Positions 57,013 through 64,000 of a DNA stretch of 64,000 bases are shown here, one piece after another. The DNA lies in contig NZ_JACHJS010000001.1 of assembly GCF_014203755.1 (NCBI RefSeq), positions 62,001 through 126,000 on the forward strand. The letters run 5' to 3'. The position numbers were made by a program, and so were the translations under genes. Positions within the stretch are counted from its first letter, which is position 1, and every line of letters begins with the position of its first letter. The stretch is from Saccharothrix violaceirubra. Its GTDB lineage: Bacteria; Actinomycetota; Actinomycetes; Mycobacteriales; Pseudonocardiaceae. Below the pieces are notes generated by a model. It was not told the origin of the DNA, did not search any database, and saw only the letters and a list, made by a program, of their open reading frames with translations.

Positions 57013-57783
57013 GTGGCGGCTCAGCGGGGCGAAGGTGACGAGGTCGTGACCAGCCCGGCGACGACCACACCCGAGCCGGCCGCCGACGTCCGCGAACGCG
57101 CCCGCGCCATACCCGAGGCGGCCGTCGCGCGACTCGCGGTCTACCTGCGGGTGCTGTCCGGACTCGGCGACCAGGGCGTGACGACCATCTCCAGCGAGGA
57201 GCTGGCGGGCGCGGCCGGGGTCAACTCGGCGAAGCTGCGCAAGGACCTGTCCTACATCGGCTCGTACGGCACGCGGGGCGTCGGCTACGACGTCGAGGTC
57301 CTCGTCGGCCACATCGAGCGCATCCTCGGACTGACGCGCAAGCACTCCGTCGCGGTCGTCGGGATCGGTAATCTTGGTCACGCGCTGGCCAATTACGGCG
57401 GCTTCGGCAGCCGGGGTTTCCCGGTCGCCGCGCTGTTCGACATCGACGACGACCTCACCGGTGTGCCGGTAGGCGGCATCCCGGTGCACCACATCGACGA
57501 CATCGTGACCGTCTGCACCGAGCGCGAGATCTCCATCGGCGTCATCGCCACGCCGCCGCAGGCGGCCCAGGCCGTCTGCGACCGTTTGGTATCCGCCGGA
57601 GTCCAGTGCATCCTGAACTTCGCACCCGTCGTCCTCCAAGTGCCGGACAACGTCGAGGTGCGGAAGGTCGACCTGGCGGTCGAGATGCAGATCCTGTCGT
57701 TCCACGTCGCGAGGCGGGCCGACGAGGCCGCCGGGGACGTGGTCAACGGCGTCGGTGTGGACGGGGTGGTGATTCGCCCGTGA
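57013..57783 (+). CDS. rex: Redox-sensing transcriptional repressor Rex
   Basis: A 256-residue repressor that senses the NADH/NAD+ ratio. The N-terminal winged helix has [40 protein letters not shown] and [18 protein letters not shown], the invariant Rex pattern. The Rossmann domain has [16 protein letters not shown] and the hinge [13 protein letters not shown]-terminal helix swaps between monomers. GTG at 57013 has GAGGAG about ten bases upstream; GTG at 57046 would drop a disordered start. It is the first gene of the hem operon, as in S. coelicolor, and is autoregulated through the operator upstream. Confidence 0.96.
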   Translation: MAAQRGEGDEVVTSPATTTPEPAADVRERARAIPEAAVARLAVYLRVLSGLGDQGVTTISSEELAGAAGVNSAKLRKDLSYIGSYGTRGVGYDVEVLVGHIERILGLTRKHSVAVVGIGNLGHALANYGGFGSRGFPVAALFDIDDDLTGVPVGGIPVHHIDDIVTVCTEREISIGVIATPPQAAQAVCDRLVSAGVQCILNFAPVVLQVPDNVEVRKVDLAVEMQILSFHVARRADEAAGDVVNGVGVDGVVIRP

Positions 57784-57817
57784 TCGTGCGGGTTGTGATT
57801 CGGGACGCGGTGACGGC

Positions 57818-59140
57818 ATGAGCGTGCTCGTCGTCGGTCTGTCCCACCGCACCACGCCGGTACCCGTGCTGGAGCGCGCCGCCATCGCGGACGCCGACCT
57901 GGGCAAGGTCCTCGACCAGCTCATCAAGGCGCCGAGCGTGTCCGAGGCCGTGCTCCTGTCGACCTGCAACCGGGTCGAGGTCTACGCCGTCGTCGAGACG
58001 TTCCACGGCGGCATGAACGAGGTCGTCGAGGTGCTCGCCCGGCAGGCCGGCGCCGAGCCCCCCGACCTCTTCGAACACCTGTACGTGCACTACTCGGCGG
58101 CGGCCGTCGAGCACCTGTTCTCCGTCGCGGGCGGCCTGGACTCCATGGTCGTCGGCGAGTCCCAGATCCTCGGCCAGCTCCGCGCCGCGTACGGCGCCGC
58201 GGACCGGGTCGGTGCGGTCGGACGCACGCTGCACGAACTCGTGCAGCAGGCGCTGCGGGCCGGCAAGCGGGTGCACAGCGAGACCGGCATCGACCAGTCC
58301 GGCGCGAGCGTCGTCTCCGAGGCGCTCGACGACGCGGCGACCGTGCTCGGCGGGCTCGCCGGCCGTTCGGCGCTGATCGTCGGCGCGGGCGCCATGGGCG
58401 GGCTGGCAGCCGCCCACCTGCGCCGGGCCGGCATCGGCGAGGTCGTCGTCGCCAACCGCACCGCCGCCAACGGCGCCCGGCTGGCCGCCGCGCTGGTCGC
58501 GGACGGCATCACGGCCCGCTCCAGTGGTCTGGACGACCTGGTCACCCAGGTGGCCCGCGCCGACGTGCTGTTCGCGTGCACCGGCTCGGTGGACACCGTC
58601 GTCGGCGCCGAGCACATCGGCGACCGCGAACCCGGGCGTCCGCTGGTCGTCTGCGACCTCGGCCTGCCCAAGGACGTCGACCCCGCCGCCGCGCTGCTGG
58701 CCGGCGTGCGCGTGGTCGACCTGGAGACCCTGCAGCGCAGGCTGTCCGACGCCCCGACCGGGCAGGACGCCCTGCGCGCCGCGGAGATCGTGGCCGAGGA
58801 GGTCCGGGCCTACCTGGCCGGGCAGCGCTCGGCCGGCGTCACGCCGACCGTCACGGCACTGCGCAAACGCGCCGCCGAGGTGGTCGACGCCGAACTGCTC
58901 CGGCTCGACTCCCGGCTGCCCGCCCTGGACGGCACCGTGCGCGCGGAACTGGCCAAGACCGTGCGCCGGGTCGTCGACAAGCTCCTGCACACGCCGACCG
59001 TCCGGGTCAAGGAACTGGCGGCGGCGCCCGGCGGCGACGGCTACGCCGACGCGCTGCGCGAGCTGTTCGGCCTCGACCCGCAGATGCCCTCGGCGGTCAG
59101 CTCCCCCCACACGACGCGACCCAAAGGTGAACCGCGGTGA
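57818..59140 (+). CDS. hemA: Glutamyl-tRNA reductase HemA
   Basis: A 440-residue enzyme that reduces Glu-tRNA to glutamate-1-semialdehyde, the first committed step of C5 tetrapyrrole synthesis. The catalytic Cys is in [17 protein letters not shown], the family signature is [20 protein letters not shown], the NADPH domain has [20 protein letters not shown], and a C-terminal dimerisation helix ends the protein. ATG at 57818 lies 34 bp behind rex. Its stop overlaps the hemC start (GTGA). Confidence 0.97.
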   Translation: MSVLVVGLSHRTTPVPVLERAAIADADLGKVLDQLIKAPSVSEAVLLSTCNRVEVYAVVETFHGGMNEVVEVLARQAGAEPPDLFEHLYVHYSAAAVEHLFSVAGGLDSMVVGESQILGQLRAAYGAADRVGAVGRTLHELVQQALRAGKRVHSETGIDQSGASVVSEALDDAATVLGGLAGRSALIVGAGAMGGLAAAHLRRAGIGEVVVANRTAANGARLAAALVADGITARSSGLDDLVTQVARADVLFACTGSVDTVVGAEHIGDREPGRPLVVCDLGLPKDVDPAAALLAGVRVVDLETLQRRLSDAPTGQDALRAAEIVAEEVRAYLAGQRSAGVTPTVTALRKRAAEVVDAELLRLDSRLPALDGTVRAELAKTVRRVVDKLLHTPTVRVKELAAAPGGDGYADALRELFGLDPQMPSAVSSPHTTRPKGEPR

Positions 59141-60078
59141 ACCGCACCCTGAGGATCGGCACGCGCGGCAGTGCGCTCGCACTCGCGCAGACCGGTCACG
59201 TGGCCGACGCGTTGCGCGCGGCCGGCGCCGAGATCGAGATCGTCACGGTCTCCACGCCCGGCGACCGCTCGTCCGCGCCCATCGCCGAGATCGGGATCGG
59301 GGTGTTCACCTCGGCCCTGCGCGACGCGCTGGCCGACGGCGAGGTCGACATCGCCGTCCACTCCTACAAGGACCTGCCGACGGCACCGGACCCGCGGCTG
59401 TCGCTCGCGGCCGTGCCGCCGCGCGAGGACCCGCGCGACGCGCTCGTCGCCCGCGACGGGTTGACGCTGGGCGAACTGCCCGCCGGCGCCAAGGTCGGCA
59501 CGGGTTCGCCCCGTCGGGCCGCGCAGCTCGAAGCGCTCGGCCTCGGCCTCGACGTGGTGCCGTTGCGCGGCAACGTCGATTCGCGCATCCGCCGCGTGGC
59601 CGACGGCGAACTGGACGCCGTCGTGCTCGCCCGCGCGGGCATCTTCCGTCTCGGCCGCACCGCCGAGATCACCGAGACCCTGGAGCCGATCCAGATGCTC
59701 CCGGCGCCCGCACAGGGCGCGCTGGCGGTGGAATGCCGGGTCGACGACGTCGACACCGAGCACCTGCTCCAGTCCACTCTGGACGATTCGGCCAGTCGGG
59801 CCGCTGTCGCCGCCGAGCGCGCCATGCTGGCCGCGCTCGAAGCGGGGTGCAGCGCGCCGGTCGGCGCACTGGCCGATGTGGTGGAAGACCTCGACGACAA
59901 CGGCGCGGTGGTCCTGCGCCTGTCGTTGCGCGGGGTCGTGGCCGCGGCGGACGGCGACCTTTTCCGCGCGTCCGCCACCGGTGACTTGACCGCAGCAGAG
60001 GAACTCGGCCGCGCGCTGGCCGCCGAGTTGCTCGACCTCTCCGGCAGTGCCGCAGTGCGGCCGGCGGGGCGTAGTTGA
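59137..60078 (+). CDS. hemC: Hydroxymethylbilane synthase HemC
   Basis: A 313-residue porphobilinogen deaminase that polymerises four porphobilinogens into hydroxymethylbilane. It has [40 protein letters not shown] (active-site Asp region), [14 protein letters not shown] and the Cys that carries the dipyrromethane cofactor in [17 protein letters not shown] at 59137 overlaps the hemA stop. Third gene of the Rex-controlled operon. Confidence 0.97.
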   Translation: MNRTLRIGTRGSALALAQTGHVADALRAAGAEIEIVTVSTPGDRSSAPIAEIGIGVFTSALRDALADGEVDIAVHSYKDLPTAPDPRLSLAAVPPREDPRDALVARDGLTLGELPAGAKVGTGSPRRAAQLEALGLGLDVVPLRGNVDSRIRRVADGELDAVVLARAGIFRLGRTAEITETLEPIQMLPAPAQGALAVECRVDDVDTEHLLQSTLDDSASRAAVAAERAMLAALEAGCSAPVGALADVVEDLDDNGAVVLRLSLRGVVAAADGDLFRASATGDLTAAEELGRALAAELLDLSGSAAVRPAGRS

Positions 60079-60092
60079 TGGGGAGTGCCCAG

Positions 60093-61625
60093 ATGAACCG
60101 CGCACGCAAGACCCCCGGACGAGTCGCGTTCGTCGGCTCCGGCCCGGGAGACACCGGGTTGCTCACGGTTCGAGCCCGCGACCTGCTCGCCAAGGCCGAC
60201 CTGGTGGTGACGGACCCGGACGTGCCCTCCGACGTGGTGGCGCTCGTACCGTCCGGAGTGGAGGTCAGGCCCGCCGTCGGCGACCCCGCCGACGTCGCCA
60301 AGGACCTGGTCGCCGAGGCGAAGAACGGCAGCGCGGTGGTCCGGTTGGTCGCCGGCGACCCGCTGACGCTCGATTCCGTGGTGAAGGAGGCCAACGCGGT
60401 CTCCAAGACCACGATCGCGTTCGACGTGGTGCCCGGCGTCCCGGCGGGCACGGCCGTGCCCGCCTACGCCGGCGTCGCGCTCGGCGCCGTGCACACCGAG
60501 GCCGACGTCCGCGGCGTGGAGGACTGGGCCGGCCTGGCCGCCGCGCCCGGCACGCTCGTGCTGCACGCCACCGGCAGCCACCTCGCCGAGGCGGCGTCGT
60601 CGTTGGTGGAGAACGGCCTCGCGCCGCAGACCCCGGTCGCGGTGACGGTCGACGGCACCGGCTTCGGGCAGCGGACCGTGGACACCACGCTGGCCTCGCT
60701 CGCGGCCGACGCGGGCGAGTTGGCCGGACCGCTCGTGGTCACGGTCGGCAGCGCGGTCGCCAACCGCACCAGGCTGTCCTGGTGGGAGTCCCGCGCCCTG
60801 TACGGCTGGCGGGTGCTCGTGCCGCGCACCAAGGAGCAGGCGGGCGCGATGAGCGACCGGCTGCACGCGCACGGCGCGATCCCCGTGGAGGTGCCGACCA
60901 TCTCGGTCGAGCCGCCGCGCAGCCCGGCGCAGATGGAGCGTTCGGTCAAGGGCCTGGTCGACGGCCGCTACCAGTGGGTGGTGTTCACGTCGACCAACGC
61001 CGTCCGTGCGGTGTGGGAGAAGTTCCGCGAGTTCGGGTTGGACGCCCGCGCGTTCTCCGGCGTGAAGATCGCCTGCGTCGGCGAGGCCACGGCGGCGAAG
61101 GTGCGCGGCTTCGGCATCATCCCCGAACTGGTCCCGTCCGGCGAGCAGTCGTCCGAGGGCCTGCTGGCGGACTTCCCGCCGTACGACGACATCCTCGACC
61201 CGGTGGACCGCGTGCTGCTGCCCCGGGCCGACATCGCCACCGAGACGCTCGCGGCGGGTCTGCGCGAACGCGGCTGGGAGATCGACGACGTGACCGCGTA
61301 CCGCACGGTCCGCGCCGCTCCGCCGCCCGCCGACACCCGCGAGATGATCAAGTCGGGCGGGTTCGACGCGGTGTGCTTCACCTCGTCGTCCACGGTCCGC
61401 AACCTGGTCGGCATCGCGGGCAAGCCGCACGCCCGCACGCTCGTGGCGTGCATCGGCCCGCAGACGGCCGAGACCGCCCGCGAGTTCGGCCTCCGGGTCG
61501 ACGTGCAGCCCGAGGACGCCAACGTGCCCGCGCTGGTCGACGCGCTGGCGCAGCACGCGGCCCGGCTGCGCGCGGAGGGCGCGTTGCCCCCGCCGCGCAA
61601 GACCAAGCGTTTGCGTCGTTCGTGA
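60093..61625 (+). CDS. hemD: Bifunctional uroporphyrinogen-III C-methyltransferase-like/synthase (CobA-HemD fusion)
   Basis: A 510-residue fusion. Residues 8-240 resemble the uroporphyrinogen-III methyltransferase fold (VAFVGSGPGDTGLLTVRARD, LVRLVAGDPLTLDS, VVPGVPAGTAVPAYAGV). Residues 245-500 are uroporphyrinogen-III synthase (LYGWRVLVPRTKEQAGAMSD, YQWVVFTSTNAVRAVWEKF, VCFTSSSTVRNLVG, VACIGPQTAETAREFGLRV), which closes the tetrapyrrole ring with ring D inversion. The methyltransferase half is diverged, as in other actinobacterial fusions, and may feed sirohaem or cobalamin or be inactive. ATG at 60093 has GGGGAG upstream; ATG at 60078 overlaps the hemC stop. It is followed by a strong hairpin. 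Confidence 0.93.
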   Translation: MNRARKTPGRVAFVGSGPGDTGLLTVRARDLLAKADLVVTDPDVPSDVVALVPSGVEVRPAVGDPADVAKDLVAEAKNGSAVVRLVAGDPLTLDSVVKEANAVSKTTIAFDVVPGVPAGTAVPAYAGVALGAVHTEADVRGVEDWAGLAAAPGTLVLHATGSHLAEAASSLVENGLAPQTPVAVTVDGTGFGQRTVDTTLASLAADAGELAGPLVVTVGSAVANRTRLSWWESRALYGWRVLVPRTKEQAGAMSDRLHAHGAIPVEVPTISVEPPRSPAQMERSVKGLVDGRYQWVVFTSTNAVRAVWEKFREFGLDARAFSGVKIACVGEATAAKVRGFGIIPELVPSGEQSSEGLLADFPPYDDILDPVDRVLLPRADIATETLAAGLRERGWEIDDVTAYRTVRAAPPPADTREMIKSGGFDAVCFTSSSTVRNLVGIAGKPHARTLVACIGPQTAETAREFGLRVDVQPEDANVPALVDALAQHAARLRAEGALPPPRKTKRLRRS

Positions 61626-61628
61626 ACT

Positions 61629-61658
61629 GATCGGGGCCGCTGCGAGGCGGCCCCGATC
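61629..61658 (+). terminator. Hairpin between hemD and hemB
   Basis: A perfect 12-bp stem: GATCGGGGCCGC at 61629-61640, loop TGCGAG, complement at 61647-61658, followed by TCGTTT. It has the form of an intrinsic terminator or attenuator placed three bases after the hemD stop, so hemB expression may be reduced relative to hemACD. Confidence 0.75.
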
Positions 61659-61679
61659 TCGTTTCCCAGGGAGTTGGAC

Positions 61680-62653
<974 letters not shown>

Positions 62654-62657
<4 letters not shown>

Positions 62658-63151
62658 CCCCGCCCAGGGTCCTGGAGATCTCGCGGCTGCTGTGGGTGGC
62701 CAGCGCGCTGGTCGGGATGCTGCGGTTCGTCGTGCAGCTCGCGGACCGGGACATGCTGATCGACGAGCTGCTGCGGCAGAACCCCGGCCTCGGCCAGGAC
62801 GAGATCGACCTGACCGTCAACGGCAGCATCGTGGTCGGCCTGCTGTTCGGTGGCCTGCTGGTGCTCGTGTACGCGTTGCTGTCCAGGCGGATGCTCTCCG
62901 GGCGCAACTGGGCGCGTGTCGTGCTGACGGTGTTCGGTGCGATCGGCGTCTTCGTCGGGCTGGGGCGGTCCCTGTTGGTGGTGAGCGGTGCCGCCGCTGC
63001 CGCCGGGGTGGCGGTGACCGCCGTGGACGTGGTCGCCGGGTTGGTGACGGCGGCGCTCGACGGCACGGCCGCGGTGCTGATGTACCGGAGTGCTTCGTCG
63101 GCGTACTTCGCCGCGGTGACGCGCGCACGTGCCGTCGGCGGCGTGGTCTGA
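62654..63151 (+). CDS. Membrane protein, hypothetical
   Basis: A 165-residue protein with four hydrophobic segments: [58 protein letters not shown] and [20 protein letters not shown]. The motif [14 protein letters not shown] after segment two is shared with the next gene (RRGRNWARISLAAL), so the two are paralogues. The function is unknown. The ATG overlaps the hemB stop by four bases, so it is translated with hemB. Confidence 0.8.
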
Positions 63152-63190
63152 GGTGGACACGATCCGGTCGGCCGATCTAGCGTCAGCGCC

Positions 63191-63655
63191 GTGACCAGCA
63201 CCGAGGATTCCTCGCCCGCCACGCTGCCCGTGCCGACCGAGGTGCGCGCCGCGTACTGGATCTGGATCGTCGTCGCGGTGGTGTCGGGGGCGAGCGCGCT
63301 GTTCCTGCCCACCCAGCGGGCCGTGCTGGAGCAGGCGATCCGCGAGTCCGACTTCGGCCGGACGCTGACGCCGGAGCAGCTCGACGTCGTCGTGACGACG
63401 AACATCGTCGTGCCGGTCGTGTTCTACCTGCTGATCGCGGTGCTCGGGGCGTTCTTCGCCTTCCAGGCCCGGCGTGGGCGCAACTGGGCCCGGATCTCGC
63501 TGGCGGCGTTGACCGTGCTGTCGATCCTGTACGTGTTCGGCAACCGGTCGGTGATCGGGCTGGCGGTGACGTTCCTCGCGGTGGTGGCCGTGGTGCTGCT
63601 GTTCATGGGCAAGCCGAACGCGTTCTACCTCGCGCACAAGCGCCCGAAGTTCTGA
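63191..63655 (+). CDS. Membrane protein, hypothetical (paralogue of previous gene)
   Basis: A 154-residue protein with an N-terminal hydrophilic part and four hydrophobic segments (AYWIWIVVAVVSGASALFL, VVPVVFYLLIAVLGAFFAF, ARISLAALTVLSILYVFG, GLAVTFLAVVAVVLLFMG). It shares the GRNWAR motif with its neighbour. The function is unknown. GTG at 63191 has TAGCGT seven bases upstream, so it likely has its own leaderless promoter. Confidence 0.8.
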   Translation: MTSTEDSSPATLPVPTEVRAAYWIWIVVAVVSGASALFLPTQRAVLEQAIRESDFGRTLTPEQLDVVVTTNIVVPVVFYLLIAVLGAFFAFQARRGRNWARISLAALTVLSILYVFGNRSVIGLAVTFLAVVAVVLLFMGKPNAFYLAHKRPKF

Positions 63656-63695
63656 TCCTCGGGATTCCGCGCGCCCGGTGAGGCACAGTGGACGC

Positions 63696-63835
63696 ATGAC
63701 CGCTGTCGGTCGGGGCTGTGCCGTCTGCCTGGTTGCCGCTGGTGGGCCGGACTGCTCGTCCTGGTGACGATCGCGGCCGTCGTGCCGATGTTCTCCCGGG
63801 AGACCGGTCTCTACCTGAACGCGGAGGGGCGATGA
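63696..63835 (+). pseudogene. Possible frameshifted small membrane-protein gene
   Basis: An ATG at 63696 opens a short frame (MTAVGRGCAVCLVAAGG) that ends early. A second frame, which lacks a start codon, encodes a membrane segment and tail, RWWAGLLVLVTIAAVVPMFS then RETGLYLNAEGR, and ends with a TGA that overlaps the ATG of the next gene exactly as in coupled genes here. The two frames may be one small gene broken by a single-base change or sequencing error. Evidence is weak. Confidence 0.3.
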
Positions 63836-64000
63836 CGACACCGGGTGGGATGCGCGGGATCGACCAGAACCTGGCGCCCGTGCCGCGCCGGCCGGCGATG
63901 ATCCACCTGGCGTTCGCGCTGTGGCTGGCGACCGCCCTGCTGTGGCCGCTGGGCACGGTGCTCATCGTGGTCGCCGAGCCCGGCTTCGACCCCGTCGGAC
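63832..64000 (+). CDS. Membrane protein, partial at right edge
   Basis: The first 56 residues of a protein that continues beyond the window: MTTPGGMRGIDQNLAPVPRR, then a membrane segment MIHLAFALWLATALLWPLGT and VLIVVAEPGFDP. GAGGGGC precedes the ATG. It is probably another small membrane protein of the run behind hemB. The family cannot be named from the visible part. Confidence 0.6.
   Translation, partial: MTTPGGMRGIDQNLAPVPRRPAMIHLAFALWLATALLWPLGTVLIVVAEPGFDPVG

Overview
The window is GC-rich chromosomal DNA from an actinomycete. Starts are mostly GTG or ATG with some TTG, genes are densely packed with many 1-4 nt stop/start overlaps, and there is an mshA gene for mycothiol. Its best fit is the order Pseudonocardiales (Saccharothrix/Lentzea/Actinosynnema-like). 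That placement is inferred from a mixture of gene orders: hbhA, DUF2516, murB, lprQ, mshA, gpm, senX3-regX3, ppx, proC, bS22, galE-like, serB1 and hemACDB follow the Mycobacterium tuberculosis Rv0474-Rv0514 order as I remember it, while bldN-rsbN and rex-hemA sit together as in Streptomyces. No rRNA or tRNA gene, insertion sequence or integrase was seen.

Layout. 1-6.8 kb: an ECF sigma factor with a coupled downstream gene, then a PadR-controlled ABC exporter of FtsX/MacB type (regulator, ATPase, two permeases). 6.9-13.4 kb: CGNR zinc-finger regulator, DUF445 membrane protein, PLP aminotransferase, membrane-anchored NACHT NTPase, small zinc protein, PCMT-like methyltransferase. 13.4-24.2 kb: XRE regulator, HbhA-like protein and DUF2516 protein, hydrolase, TipA-type MerR regulator with a clear operator, YbaK protein, a gutted deaminase toxin with an Imm1 immunity gene, LOG protein, lipoprotein, purU, mycothiol-dependent-type protein, methyltransferase, DUF2505 and murB. 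24.3-30 kb: trypsin-like protein, SDR, L,D-transpeptidase, mshA, YbjN, DUF4349. 30-37.8 kb is an accessory segment: acyl-CoA ligase, VapBC45-type toxin-antitoxin, a zinc-ribbon/HTH/TPR regulator, a 21-repeat type I-E-like CRISPR array without cas genes, and immediately after it the severed C-terminal tail of a deaminase toxin with its Imm1 gene. 38-50.5 kb: gpmA, senX3-regX3, ppx, membrane protein, sugar isomerase, truncated proline dehydrogenase-like gene, thioesterase, proC, BldC/excisionase-type HTH, a 33-residue bS22 gene, epimerase, acyltransferase, HAD phosphatase. 50.5-64 kb: BldN/RsbN-type sigma/anti-sigma pair, acyl-CoA ligase, glutaredoxin, molybdopterin oxidoreductase, fasciclin lipoprotein, and a Rex-controlled rex-hemA-hemC-hemD-hemB tetrapyrrole operon followed by small membrane proteins.

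The least explained structures are: (i) a family of 22-nt tandem units present in five places, four of which begin directly behind a stop codon and in the direction of the gene just ended; (ii) two decayed SCP1.201-like deaminase toxins next to intact Imm1 genes, one of them cut off exactly where the CRISPR array ends; (iii) a truncated proline dehydrogenase-like gene kept in a coupled operon; and (iv) at least twelve genes with a TANNNT box 6-7 nt before the start codon (8 nt for murB), pointing to frequent leaderless transcription.
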